64,000 nucleotides of DNA from Pseudomonas haemolytica (GCF_009659625.1 NZ_VOIW01000006.1:310001-374000), one strand, 5' to 3'; positions 27,340 through 35,661 are shown, numbered from the stretch's first letter. A program made the numbers and translations. The notes: generated by a model not told the origin, from the letters alone.

Positions 27340-27510
27340 TCAACCGTGAGCGGACTTGGTGCATTCACAGTCCGTCGCCGAAGCGCAAGGTTCACCGTGG
27401 GCGTGGTGCTCGGCACAGCCCTGACAGCAATAACCTTTACCGTCCTTCATTATCGCGTCGGTGCCCAGTACACATTTGCAGTGTGGGCAAGCACAGGTTT
27501 TATCTGGCAT
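27340..27510 (-). CDS. Bacterial metallothionein
   Basis: A 56-residue protein on the minus strand, short enough to be missed by many gene callers. It opens MPDKTCACPHCKCVLG, then has KGYCCQGCAEHH and a C-terminal CASATDCECTKS. Ten Cys (6, 8, 11, 13, 28, 29, 32, 42, 48, 50) and five His are placed as in SmtA-type and Pseudomonas metallothioneins. The N-terminal CxCxxCxC and central CCxxC form a metal cluster with a small zinc-finger-like fold. Such proteins bind Zn, Cd and Cu in the cytoplasm. ATG at 27510 is preceded by AAAGGAG at seven bases. It stands alone, convergent with the NUP gene. Confidence 0.92.
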   Translation of the reverse strand: MPDKTCACPHCKCVLGTDAIMKDGKGYCCQGCAEHHAHGEPCASATDCECTKSAHG

Positions 27511-27599
27511 GGTCAGACTCCTTTTTCATGGTCGTCCCGGTGCGGCGAACGCCACACCTTAAGCAGTGACTCCGTGCACGACACCAAGGTTCAGCGCCA

Positions 27600-28055
27600 T
27601 CAGTCGGCCGCGCGTGTATTGCTGCGATACATGAACACCAGCGCCAAGGCCAGGCAGAGCATTGCCACGATGCGGCTACCTGACAATTCGATCGCCGGGT
27701 TGCCCAGCCAGCCGAAGTTGTCGATCAGCATACCCATGCCCAACTGCCCGACAATCACTGCCACCGTGGCGACTGCCGTGCCAACCACAGGCACCGCGCC
27801 GACCATCACCAGCATGTACACCACGCCGAACAGGGCACCGGTCAGTTGCCACTTCGGCACATCCAGCAGGCTGACGGCCTGGGCCGGTTCGAAGAAAAAT
27901 ATCAGCAGCGCGGTGGTGAGCGCGCCGACCGCAAAGGTCAGCAGACTGCTGCGCAACACGCCTACTGTCTGGCCCAGACGCCCGTTGATCGCGGCCTGCA
28001 CACTCAACACCGCGCCTGCTGCAATCACCACCACCAATAACATAATCAGATTCAT
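27600..28055 (-). CDS. DUF606/YdcZ-type small membrane transporter, second of a pair
   Basis: From ATG 28055 (AGGGTAAGG upstream) the protein has 151 residues, starting MNLIMLLVVVIAAGAVLSVQ. Five hydrophobic segments and the motif VQAAINGRLGQTVG are typical of the DUF606 half-size branch of the drug/metabolite transporter superfamily, with VPKWQLTGALFGVVYM in the middle. These five-helix proteins are thought to work as pairs, which fits the partner gene ending 4 bases upstream. Substrate unknown. Both genes are divergent from a LysR gene, which probably controls them. Confidence 0.85.
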   Translation of the reverse strand: MNLIMLLVVVIAAGAVLSVQAAINGRLGQTVGVLRSSLLTFAVGALTTALLIFFFEPAQAVSLLDVPKWQLTGALFGVVYMLVMVGAVPVVGTAVATVAVIVGQLGMGMLIDNFGWLGNPAIELSGSRIVAMLCLALALVFMYRSNTRAAD

Positions 28056-28059
28056 CGCC

Positions 28060-28548
28060 TTACCCTCGTGCAATCAGAACCAGTGCCGCCACAATCAACG
28101 CCAGCGCAATCCAGCGCTCGCCATTGACGCGCTTGCGCGCCGTACCGAACCAACCGAAGTGGTCGATCAATACGCTCTTGCCCACCTGGCCCGACAGGAT
28201 CGCGATCATCGTCATGGCAATGCCGATGTGCGGCGTGGCCAGGGTCAGCACTACTACGTACATCGGCCCCAGGAACCCGCCGATCAACTGCCAGCGTGGC
28301 AATTGGGTGAATGCCGGGCCCTTCTGCGGGCCGCTGAACAACAGCAGTAAAAACAGGATTGCCGTGCCGACGCCGAAGATGCTCAAGGTCGCCCACAAAT
28401 GCCCGACCTGCACACCCAATGGCCCGAGCAGGCCGGCCTCCACCGACAGGCCCATGCCCGCCAGGATCACCAACGGCAACAACAGCAGCCGCAGAAGGTT
28501 TTTGTTCGGCCTGGCCTGTGCCACACCCTCGATAGTCCGTGCCTGCAT
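28060..28548 (-). CDS. DUF606/YdcZ-type small membrane transporter, first of a pair
   Basis: A 162-residue membrane protein with a polar N-terminus (MQARTIEGVAQARPNKN) and about five hydrophobic segments. LPRWQLIGGFLGPMYVVV and QVGKSVLIDHFGWFGT are parallel to the same positions in the next gene (VPKWQLTGALFGVVYM; GMGMLIDNFGWLGN), so the two are ancient duplicates. ATG at 28548 has AGGTG upstream. It lies 4 bases before the second copy, and a heteromeric transporter is likely. The short divergent gap to the LysR gene (117 bases) must hold both promoters. Confidence 0.85.
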   Translation of the reverse strand: MQARTIEGVAQARPNKNLLRLLLLPLVILAGMGLSVEAGLLGPLGVQVGHLWATLSIFGVGTAILFLLLLFSGPQKGPAFTQLPRWQLIGGFLGPMYVVVLTLATPHIGIAMTMIAILSGQVGKSVLIDHFGWFGTARKRVNGERWIALALIVAALVLIARG

Positions 28549-28665
28549 ACATCACCTGCGCATCAAGAAAGGAAACATGGCGCGCATTATCCGGTGGCCG
28601 TCCTATGCGATAAATGGGAGTATGCAGACAACACCTTTGCGCAATACGCACAGCCTGGAGACAAG

Positions 28666-29598
28666 ATGCAGGGCTTGAATGAATTGAGTTTCAAAGCGCT
28701 GCGCCTGTTTGTGGCAGTGCTAGACCATGGCAGCTTTTCCGAGGTGGCCCGCCGCGAAAGCCTGGCGCCCTCTTCCATTTCGCGGCAGATCCAACTGATG
28801 GAACAGGCCCTCGGCCAGCAATTGCTGTACCGCCATACCCGCGCCGTGAGCCCTACCGAAGCCGGGCGCCTGCTCGGGCATCACGCGCGCCTGGTACTGG
28901 AGCAGTTGGAAACAGCGAACCAGGCCCTGCAGGAACAGGACAGCGAACCCAGCGGGCTGGTGCGCATCAACGCGCCGATGGTATTCGGCCAGCGCCACCT
29001 TTCACCGTGGCTGGGGGAGTTGTGCCGGCGCTACCCGAAGTTGCAACTGGATATCCAGCAGACCGACACCTTCGTCGACCCGCTGCAAGATGGCACCGAC
29101 CTGCTGTTTCGCATCGGCGTGCTCAATGATTCCGGCATGCAGGCACGCATCTTCGCGCCCCAGCGTTTTCGCATCGCCGCCAGCCCCGCCTACCTGGCGC
29201 ACCATGGCACACCACGCCACCCTGACGAACTGGCCAACCACCAATGCCTGGCCTACAAAGGCATCACCGGCCAGCAGCGCTGGTTCTTCAGGCACGGCCA
29301 GGGCGACTGGACACCCTACAGCGTCAAGGGCCCGATTACCGGCAACCACGCCGATACCCTGACCCACGCCGCCGAACAGGGCCTGGGGTTGGTGGTGTTT
29401 CCTTCCTGGTTGATTGGCGAAAGCTTGCGCGCCGGCACCTTGCAGGCTGTGCTGACTGAATACGACGTCGCCACCACCCTGGAGCCCCAGCAGATTGCGG
29501 CGTTATGGCCCGGCAGCCGGAGGCTGTCGCTGAAGGTGCGTACGGTGATCGATTATTTCGTCGAGTGTTTCGGGGCGGTGCCGTATTGGGATCGGTGA
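28666..29598 (+). CDS. LysR-family transcriptional regulator
   Basis: ATG at 28666, preceded by GGAG, gives 310 residues, the standard LysR length; the frame stays open upstream but without a better start. The N-terminal winged helix-turn-helix is clear: ALRLFVAVLDHGSFSEVARR, then LAPSSISRQIQLMEQALGQQ. The effector-binding domain starts near residue 90 (GLVRINAPMVFGQRHLSPWL) and belongs to the CrgA/YafC-like subgroup. Divergent orientation to the DUF606 pair suggests local control of that transporter. The ligand is unknown. Confidence 0.9.
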   Translation: MQGLNELSFKALRLFVAVLDHGSFSEVARRESLAPSSISRQIQLMEQALGQQLLYRHTRAVSPTEAGRLLGHHARLVLEQLETANQALQEQDSEPSGLVRINAPMVFGQRHLSPWLGELCRRYPKLQLDIQQTDTFVDPLQDGTDLLFRIGVLNDSGMQARIFAPQRFRIAASPAYLAHHGTPRHPDELANHQCLAYKGITGQQRWFFRHGQGDWTPYSVKGPITGNHADTLTHAAEQGLGLVVFPSWLIGESLRAGTLQAVLTEYDVATTLEPQQIAALWPGSRRLSLKVRTVIDYFVECFGAVPYWDR

Positions 29599-29654
29599 GC
29601 CCTATCGCCGCTTCTGAACGAAACCGGCAGGGAAATTTCCTCGTAGGAAAAGTA

Positions 29655-29677
29655 GGCCCGTTCTGATTTTACGGGCC
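29655..29677 (+). terminator. Hairpin downstream of LysR gene
   Basis: GGCCCGT (29655-29661), nine-base loop rich in T, ACGGGCC (29671-29677). It lies 57 bases after the LysR stop. No long T-run follows, so it is a weak terminator candidate. Confidence 0.4.
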
Positions 29678-29806
29678 AGTATTTCTGGGCACGATGTGTT
29701 GGGGCAGACTTTGGCGAATTCTTTTTTTGGAGAGATGCCATGGATGTCGTGTATTACAAACCATCACGCGCCGAACGAGCGGCCTTGACCAGTGGTCGAG
29801 CCGTCT

Positions 29807-29844
29807 TTGATAGCGTTCGTAGTTTTGGCTATATTTGGCCAAAA
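29807..29844 (+). promoter_or_regulatory. Promoter and autoregulatory palindrome of Phd/VapC-type module
   Basis: TTGATA (29807-29812), 17 bases, TATATT (29830-29835): one mismatch from consensus in each box. The inverted repeat TTTTGGC-8 bases-GCCAAAA (29823-29844) overlaps the -10, as expected for antitoxin autorepression. Confidence 0.65.
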
Positions 29845-29859
29845 TACGGGGAAGACCAC

Positions 29860-30099
29860 ATGATTACCGTCGCGCTGGGTGAAGCAAAAAACAACCTGTC
29901 CAAACTGGTCGATGAAGCCGCCGCCGGCAAAGTCATCACCATTGCCAAACATGGCCGTGCAATGGCACAGCTTGTCCCCATCGGTAAATCCAAGGGCCGG
30001 CGAATTGGCGCAATGAAGGGCAAGCTGGTCATCCCCGAAGACTTCGACGCACCGCTACCCAGCGATATGTTGGATGCGTTTGAGGGCAGTCCTTCATGA
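29860..30099 (+). CDS. Phd/YefM-family antitoxin
   Basis: From ATG 29860 the protein has 79 residues and opens MITVALGEAKNNLSKLVDEA, the standard Phd/YefM DNA-binding half, followed by GKVITIAKHGRAMAQLVPI. The acidic C-terminus (PEDFDAPLPSDMLDAFEGS) would wrap the toxin. An ATG 120 bases upstream (29740) in frame has a better GGAGAG ribosome site. That start would add 40 residues absent from the family and lies upstream of the best promoter boxes, so the shorter form is preferred. It overlaps the toxin gene by ATGA. Confidence 0.88.
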   Translation: MITVALGEAKNNLSKLVDEAAAGKVITIAKHGRAMAQLVPIGKSKGRRIGAMKGKLVIPEDFDAPLPSDMLDAFEGSPS

Positions 30100-30473
30100 G
30101 ACTGCTGCTGGATACCCATATCCTGCTGTGGGCACTCAACGATGACCCCAAGCTGTCCGGCAAAGCCCGCAAACTGATTGAAAACGCCGCAGAAGTCTAC
30201 GTCAGCGCGGCAACATTCTGGGAAATGGCAATCAACGTTGGCGTGGGAAAGCTCGCCGTAGACCTGGATGAAATCCGCGAGTATTGCCTGGAAAGCGGTT
30301 TCGTCGAACTCCCCATCACCTTGGAGCACGCCATTGCAGTCAAGGATCTCGAGCATCATCACAAGGACCCTTTCGATCGGCTGATTATTGCAACCGCGCT
30401 GAGTGAACCAATGAAGCTATTAACAGCCGATCCGCAGGTTGCCCAATACACATCCCTGGCGATGTTAGTTTAG
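30096..30473 (+). CDS. PIN-domain (VapC-like) toxin ribonuclease
   Basis: A 125-residue PIN domain protein: MRLLLDTHILLWAL carries the first catalytic Asp (residue 6), the second acidic residue lies in FWEMAINVGVGKL (Glu ~43), and DPFDRLIIATAL carries the third (Asp ~91/94). These residues chelate Mg2+ for RNA cleavage. Translationally coupled to the Phd-like antitoxin by a 4-base overlap. Pairing of a PIN toxin with a Phd-type antitoxin is a common chromosomal combination. Convergent with mntH. It may act in stress or phage defence, or just in local stability. Confidence 0.9.
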   Translation: MRLLLDTHILLWALNDDPKLSGKARKLIENAAEVYVSAATFWEMAINVGVGKLAVDLDEIREYCLESGFVELPITLEHAIAVKDLEHHHKDPFDRLIIATALSEPMKLLTADPQVAQYTSLAMLV

Positions 30474-30500
30474 GTGATGCGCCAGTAGCGCGATGTCCAA

Positions 30501-31820
30501 TCAAAACAACCACTGCCCAATCAACCACGCATTCGCCCCACTGATCACCGCAAACAGAAACCATGCCAACAGCCGCGTGGGCAGTCGGTTAACGAACGGC
30601 CCCATCAACTGCTTGTCGCCGGTCATGCGGATCAGCGGATACAGCGCAAAGGGCAACTGCAGGCTCAGTACCACCTGGCTGAGAATCAGCAGCTTGCCGA
30701 TGGCATCGTCGCCCATCAGCCATACGCCGAGGAACGCCGGAATCAACGCCAGCCCACGGGTGATCAGCCGTCGTTGCCAGCAAGGTATGCGCAGGTTCAG
30801 GTAGCCCTCCATGATCACTTGCCCGGCAATGGTGCCGGTAAAGGTCGAACTCTGCCCGGACGCCAACAAGGCGATACCGAACAGAATGCTGGCGAAGGCG
30901 CCACCCACCAGCGGGTCGAGCAGATGGTACGCGTCCTGGATTTCCACCACATCGGTGTGGCCAGTCTTGTAGAACGCCGCCGCAGCCAGCACCAGGATCG
31001 CCGCGTTGACCAGCAAGGCCAGGGCCAGGGAGCCGATGGTGTCGATACGCGCCAACTTGACCGCGTCCTGCTTGCTGGCCAGGTCCTTGCCGAACAGGCG
31101 CGTCTGCACGATGGAGGTGTGCAGGTAGAGGTTATGGGGCATGACCGTGGCGCCAAGGATACCGATGGCCAGGTACAACGGCGCAGCATCGCTGATGGCC
31201 GACAATGACGGGGTGAAACCGCTGAGCACGTCAGGCCAGTAGGGTTTGATCAGCACCAGTTCGATAAAAAAACACACGCCGATGGTCGCCACCAGCGCCA
31301 GCATGATCGCTTCCAGGCGGCGAAAGCCGCGGTTTTGCAGGGCCAGGATCAATAGCGTATCGAAGGCGGTAATGACAATACCGGTGGTCAGCGACACGCC
31401 AAGCAGCAGGTGAAACGCCAGGGCGCAGCCGAGCACTTCGGCAAGGTCGGTGGCGATGATGGAGATTTCCGCCAATACCCACTGGGTACGTGAGGAGCGC
31501 TTGCTGTAACGCTCGCGGCACAGTTGCGCCAGGTCTTTACCGGTGGCGATGCCCAGCCGCGAGCACAGGCATTGCACCGCCATCCCCGCCAGGCTGGCGA
31601 GCAGCACCACAAACAACAGGCTATAGCCGTAGCGTGACCCGGCTTCGATGGCGGTTGCCCAGTTGCCAGGGTCCATGTAGCCGATGGAGATCAGCAGGCC
31701 AGGCCCGGCAAACATCAGCATTCGTTTGAAAAACGATGCCTTGGGGTCAACGGCGACAGAGCCGGCCACTTCCGGTGGGCAGAACGGGGCGGTAGCGATT
31801 TTCGGCAGGCTGAATTTCAC
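30501..31820 (-). CDS. mntH: Nramp-family divalent metal (Mn2+)/H+ symporter
   Basis: The chosen GTG at 31820 (GGAA eight bases upstream) gives 439 residues beginning VKFSLPKIATAPF. Eleven hydrophobic segments are present, with the two Nramp signatures: DPGNWATAI in helix 1 (metal ligands Asp, Asn) and MPHNLYLHT in helix 6 (His, Met region), plus GQSSTFTGTIAGQVIMEGY. It imports Mn2+, less well Fe2+, across the inner membrane. A TTG 24 bases further upstream is a poorer start. Transcribed after the hydrolase gene's direction but with its own 42-base gap. No clear MntR or Fur box was recognised. Confidence 0.9.
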   Translation of the reverse strand: MKFSLPKIATAPFCPPEVAGSVAVDPKASFFKRMLMFAGPGLLISIGYMDPGNWATAIEAGSRYGYSLLFVVLLASLAGMAVQCLCSRLGIATGKDLAQLCRERYSKRSSRTQWVLAEISIIATDLAEVLGCALAFHLLLGVSLTTGIVITAFDTLLILALQNRGFRRLEAIMLALVATIGVCFFIELVLIKPYWPDVLSGFTPSLSAISDAAPLYLAIGILGATVMPHNLYLHTSIVQTRLFGKDLASKQDAVKLARIDTIGSLALALLVNAAILVLAAAAFYKTGHTDVVEIQDAYHLLDPLVGGAFASILFGIALLASGQSSTFTGTIAGQVIMEGYLNLRIPCWQRRLITRGLALIPAFLGVWLMGDDAIGKLLILSQVVLSLQLPFALYPLIRMTGDKQLMGPFVNRLPTRLLAWFLFAVISGANAWLIGQWLF

Positions 31821-31862
31821 GCAGTATTCCAGGCAAATACACAAGACTTGGGCAGCAGCTTA

Positions 31863-33416
31863 TCAGTCAGACGCGACCGTGCGCATCACCGTGTCCCGCG
31901 GCAGGTCAAACGCTTCCACCACTTGCACCACCAGGTCCAGCTCCTGGTTCAGCGCCTCGCGCTCCATGCGCTGGCGAATCACGCCGATCACCAAGACCGC
32001 CAGGGTGGTGATCGAATACGCCGGGCCGGAAAACGCCCGTACACCGCTGACCAGCAACATCGCCGCGGCCAGCGCCTGGCCCACCAGCGGAATCGCCGTG
32101 GCCGCACCGCGCCGCAGGATAAACCCGGTCAGCCCGGCCAGCGCGGTGCCGCTCAAGGCTGTCGTGGCCGACCGGCCCACATCGAAGCGGGTGAACAGGC
32201 CCTGCTCTTTTTGCGCAGCGGCCTTGAGCTCGGCATCGAACGCCTGGCGGTCGGCGCGGCTGAGCTTGTCCTTGTACTGCTCGATCAGTTTTTCTGCGAC
32301 TTGCCCTTCGATATCCGCCAGCACCACGTTTCCAAGCGGTTCGTCGAACGTGATGCCCAAACGCTGCGCCACATCCTCGGCAATCTGGCGATAGCCCACG
32401 CCGTGACCACGGGCCAGGTTCATAAAGCTGTCACCGCCCATGCGCTGCAACTCGATGGCCAGCTTCAACGGTTCGCGCACATTGGCATCAATCGAGGCAC
32501 TGCGCTTTTGCGCCATCAGCTCGGCGAGGAACTTCAACTCATCCGGTCGCGCCTGCACCAGTGCCGGGAACAAATCTCCATCCTCCTCGGCAAAGCGCAC
32601 TTCACTGCTGCGCTGGTCCGCACGGATCATGCCGCGCCGCTCCTGCAGCAAGTCGGTGTACTGCACCACGGTCTTCAACTGCGGCCAGTAGGCGGCATGA
32701 TCGAAGCTGGCCAGGTGCACATTGGTGACCTTGGTCTTGAGCGCGGGCGTCACGTCAATCGCATAACGACCGATGCACCGTTCGGTATCCGGTTTCATGG
32801 CCAGCGCCCAGTCCTTGCTCGAATGACAGTTGATCAGCCGCCCCTTGAGCGGCGCCGACACGTCATCCCAAGGGCTCGATGTACAGATCGCCCCGCCCAT
32901 CAGCAACAGGTTATGCAACGGCAGTTCGCGGGCCACCTCGGGGCTGGCCAGCAGGCTCTTGACCAGGATTCTTGCGCCCAGGGAGTGGCCGATCAGGTTG
33001 ATGCGCCGCACCGGCAGTGACTCGGCGTGCAGGTAGCCGGCCAGCTCGGGCAGCAAGGTCTTGGCCACTTCATCGACCCGCGCCTCGACACTCTTGTAAT
33101 GGTCAAGAAAATAGCCAATCGCCTTGCCCACGCCCACCGTCGCGGCGCCCAGGCCGCCGCCGCCGAGCATCGAAGTGATCACATCCTTGAACGGCGCAAA
33201 CAGGTTTTCCAGAAAGTGCCCCGCCGGCCAGAACAGCATCAGGTTGGTCGAGCCTTCGATACCCGCCAGTTGTTCCTTGAAACTGCCCAGTTGCTGACGG
33301 TTGAAGAAAGCCGAGTAGCCGTGAACATAGAGATTGAGCACATCCCCCTGTGGCTCGCCACACAGGACGAACGTGGGCTTGCGGGTGCGGTGCATTTCAT
33401 CCCACTGGTGTTGCAT
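31863..33416 (-). CDS. Alpha/beta hydrolase fused to a YaaW (UPF0174/DUF3944)-like domain
   Basis: From ATG 33416 (AGGAG upstream) 517 residues. The N-terminal ~250 residues form a serine-hydrolase-like domain: LNLYVHGYSAFFNRQQ, nucleophile elbow INLIGHSLGARILV, and later candidate Asp and His in SSKDWALAM and ASFDHAAYWP. After residue ~270 the sequence changes: FPALVQARPDELKFLAELMA, then GGDSFMNLARGHGVGYRQIA, AQRLGITF, and a glycine/alanine-rich C-terminus with hydrophobic segments (ALAGLTGFILRRGAATAIPL; AITTLAVL-like). This matches my memory of E. coli YaaW, a protein of unknown function. A membrane-tethered hydrolase is inferred. The fusion is the odd point. Confidence 0.7.
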   Translation of the reverse strand: MQHQWDEMHRTRKPTFVLCGEPQGDVLNLYVHGYSAFFNRQQLGSFKEQLAGIEGSTNLMLFWPAGHFLENLFAPFKDVITSMLGGGGLGAATVGVGKAIGYFLDHYKSVEARVDEVAKTLLPELAGYLHAESLPVRRINLIGHSLGARILVKSLLASPEVARELPLHNLLLMGGAICTSSPWDDVSAPLKGRLINCHSSKDWALAMKPDTERCIGRYAIDVTPALKTKVTNVHLASFDHAAYWPQLKTVVQYTDLLQERRGMIRADQRSSEVRFAEEDGDLFPALVQARPDELKFLAELMAQKRSASIDANVREPLKLAIELQRMGGDSFMNLARGHGVGYRQIAEDVAQRLGITFDEPLGNVVLADIEGQVAEKLIEQYKDKLSRADRQAFDAELKAAAQKEQGLFTRFDVGRSATTALSGTALAGLTGFILRRGAATAIPLVGQALAAAMLLVSGVRAFSGPAYSITTLAVLVIGVIRQRMEREALNQELDLVVQVVEAFDLPRDTVMRTVASD

Positions 33417-33503
33417 GGGCCGGTGACTCCTGGTGGCAAGGGACGGCGATAGTAACAAACAGAGCCGATAGGAAAGGTGAATCCTGACCGACGTGTGCCC
33501 GGC

Positions 33504-34286
33504 TCAGAACAAGGGTGTCGCCTTGGACCTGCCCAGGTAGCGCGTTGGGGAATCCCCCAGATTGCGGCGGAACACCGAGGTGAATGCACTGGAACTGCTG
33601 AAACCCAACGCCAGCGCTACCTCGGTAATAGACGCACCCTGACCGAGCTGGGCCGTGGCCTCCAACAGGCAAACCTGCTGGCGCCAGGCCACAAACGTCA
33701 TGCCAGTGCTGTCATGGAAATGCCGGGTGAAGGTGCGCCGGCTCATGCTCGCCCACGCGGCCATCTCGTCGAGGGAAACAGCCTGCGTCGGCGCCTCCAG
33801 AAAGCGTTGGCACGCCCGCGCCAAGCGCGGTTCAGCGGGTAGCGGCGCGCTGAGGGGCAACTCGGCCATGGCGCCGATTTCATCCACCAACAGCGCCAGC
33901 ACACTGAGCTGGCGGACACCGCCCACCGCCGAAGGCCCGATCGCCAGCGCCGCTTGCAACAAATGCCTGAGCAGCGGCGACACCTCGAACACCTGGCAAT
34001 GCGCCTGCAGGCCGGCACGGCGGGCAGCTTCGTCATCCAGGTAAGTGTTCAACATGACCACCTCACCGCGCATGTGCATGGCATGGGGCACACCCGCTGG
34101 CACCCAGATAGCCCGCTGCGGCGGCACTACCCAATTGCCGAGGTCGGTGAACATTCTCATCGCGCCGGTGGAAGCGTAGGCAAACTGACCCCGCACGTGG
34201 GTATGCCGCTCGAACACGCTGCCACCGGGATACTGGCGCAGGGTGACCACCGCGTCGGGGTCGTTGGGATCAAAGGTCGGGATCAT
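33504..34286 (-). CDS. AraC-family transcriptional regulator with cupin sensor
   Basis: A 260-residue protein: N-terminal cupin (SVFERHTHVRGQFAYASTG, then VPPQRAIWVPAGVPHAMHM) and C-terminal AraC HTH pair (VSLDEMAAWASMSRRTFTRH; SITEVALALGFSSSSAFTSV), ending FRRNLGDSPTRYLG. This is the short one-cupin AraC subgroup often placed beside transporters. It is divergent from the EamA exporter gene with a 103-base gap, the normal arrangement for a local regulator; the effector is unknown. ATG at 34286 lies in front of no strong ribosome site. Confidence 0.88.
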   Translation of the reverse strand: MIPTFDPNDPDAVVTLRQYPGGSVFERHTHVRGQFAYASTGAMRMFTDLGNWVVPPQRAIWVPAGVPHAMHMRGEVVMLNTYLDDEAARRAGLQAHCQVFEVSPLLRHLLQAALAIGPSAVGGVRQLSVLALLVDEIGAMAELPLSAPLPAEPRLARACQRFLEAPTQAVSLDEMAAWASMSRRTFTRHFHDSTGMTFVAWRQQVCLLEATAQLGQGASITEVALALGFSSSSAFTSVFRRNLGDSPTRYLGRSKATPLF

Positions 34287-34389
34287 GGCCCGATATTGTC
34301 AAACTATGACCTGGCATAGCAAGCGGGCCACAGCGTCGCCCCCTAACATTCTCACCTTTGAAGCCCCTGCCCGCGCCCAAGGAACCACC

Positions 34390-35253
34390 ATGCACAAGAA
34401 ACACCTGGCCCTCGCCCTCCTGGTCACCCTGGTCTGGGGCCTGAACTTTCCCATCACCAAACTGGGCCTGCACTCAATCGATCCGTTTGTGCTGACCGGC
34501 ATTCGCTTTGCTCTTGCCGCCTTGCCACTGGTGTTCATCATCCGCCGCCCAGCGGTCAAGTTCGGCTATGTGGCGGCCTATGGCGTTATCTTCGGCCTGG
34601 GCATGTGGGGCGTGATCAACTATGGCATCCAACGGGGTGTTAGCCCGGGCATTGCCTCGTTGCTCATCCAGCTCAGCGTATTTTTCAGCCTGGGTTGGGG
34701 TTGTGTGCTGTTCAAGGAAAAAATCCGTGGTGCGCAGTGGCTCGGCGCTTTTCTCGCCTTGATCGGCCTGACGGGGATCATCGCTACCCAGCACGGTGAC
34801 CACGCCGTGCAGGGAGTATTGTTGATTGTGCTCAGTGCGTTGGCCTGGAGCATCGGCAATGTGATCATCAAGATCTCGGGGGTGAAGGAAATTTTCTCGT
34901 TCATGGTATGGGCCAGCCTGTTCCCGCCGATTCCGCTGTTCCTCATGGCCTGGTGGCTGCACGGCAGCGCCGCGTTCGACAGCGTACCGGCGGCGCTCGA
35001 CTTGACCGCCATAGCGTCGATCCTGTTCCAGGTCTACCTTGCCACGCATTTTGCCTACTGGGGCTGGAATACCCTGCTCAAGGCCTACCCGGTGTCCACC
35101 GTGGCGCCGCTGTCGCTGTTGATTCCAGTGTTCGGCATTGCCAGTTCGATGCTGATACTGGGCGAACGCATTAGCACGCTCCATTGGCTCTTCATCGCCG
35201 TGATCATTATCGGGCTGGCAGTGGGGCTTTATCGCAAAAGCGCTCGTGTCTAG
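34390..35253 (+). CDS. EamA-family (DMT) metabolite exporter
   Basis: The start at ATG 34390, preceded by AAGGA, gives 287 residues beginning MHKKHLALALLVTLVWGLNF, the usual EamA entry into helix 1. Ten hydrophobic segments make up two EamA repeats (first WGLNFPITKLGL, second LSALAWSIGNVIIKISG). RhaT/YdcZ-superfamily exporters of this branch (O-acetylserine/cysteine type, EamA) move amino-acid-like metabolites out of the cell. Divergent AraC gene next door is the likely regulator. The frame remains open upstream into the AraC promoter, but no good start is there. Confidence 0.88.
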   Translation: MHKKHLALALLVTLVWGLNFPITKLGLHSIDPFVLTGIRFALAALPLVFIIRRPAVKFGYVAAYGVIFGLGMWGVINYGIQRGVSPGIASLLIQLSVFFSLGWGCVLFKEKIRGAQWLGAFLALIGLTGIIATQHGDHAVQGVLLIVLSALAWSIGNVIIKISGVKEIFSFMVWASLFPPIPLFLMAWWLHGSAAFDSVPAALDLTAIASILFQVYLATHFAYWGWNTLLKAYPVSTVAPLSLLIPVFGIASSMLILGERISTLHWLFIAVIIIGLAVGLYRKSARV

Positions 35254-35314
35254 CGATAGATAACCCTGCCAGAAATCGGGGACTTTGATCGTCCCACTAC
35301 AACGCAGATAGCCA

Positions 35315-35337
35315 AAAGCCCGGCTTTGACCGGGCTT
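35315..35337 (-). terminator. Rho-independent terminator after HigA-like antitoxin gene
   Basis: AAGCCCGG (from 35316) pairs with CCGGGCTT (35330-35337) around loop CTTTGA. On the minus strand the stem ends in TTTT just after the antitoxin stop at 35356. Confidence 0.8.
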
Positions 35338-35355
35338 ACGGGTGGTTCATCAGTG

Positions 35356-35661
35356 TCAGCAAGCGAAGTTGTCAATCTTGACCTGGCCATCTGGGAAGGT
35401 AGCGATGATTTCCAACTCGCCGCCCATCGCACGGATGTAGTCACGCAATGTACTGATGTACATATCAGTACGACGCTCCATCTTCGAAACCGCCGCCTGA
35501 TTGATGTTCAATGCCTTCGCCAGGCTTGCCTGGCTCAATTGCTGGGCCTTGCGCAGCTCATGCAGCGGCATTTCTTTCAAATGTTGCTGAAGTATCTGCT
35601 CAGCATCGGCGCGCGACTCGGGCGTCATGCGAGCTTTCAGTTCCGCGAATTTCTTAGCCAT
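35356..35661 (-). CDS. HigA-type XRE antitoxin
   Basis: From ATG 35661 101 residues; a GTG two codons earlier is also possible. A Cro/C1-type helix-turn-helix is clear: MPLHELRKAQQLSQASLAKA, then LNINQAAVSKMERR. An N-terminal helical arm (ESRADAEQILQQHL) and a short C-terminal beta hairpin (GGELEIIATFPDG) are typical of HigA2-like antitoxins. The gene overlaps the 3' end of the toxin gene by 8 bases, in the toxin-first order characteristic of HigBA. It is followed by a good terminator, so the module is a self-contained two-gene operon. Confidence 0.9.
   Translation of the reverse strand: MAKKFAELKARMTPESRADAEQILQQHLKEMPLHELRKAQQLSQASLAKALNINQAAVSKMERRTDMYISTLRDYIRAMGGELEIIATFPDGQVKIDNFAC

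Noticed and set aside
27232..28350. Plus-strand open frame (372 codons) across the metallothionein and DUF606 genes
   Set aside because: It overlaps the end of the NUP gene and is antisense to three well-supported genes; its translation has no recognisable domain.
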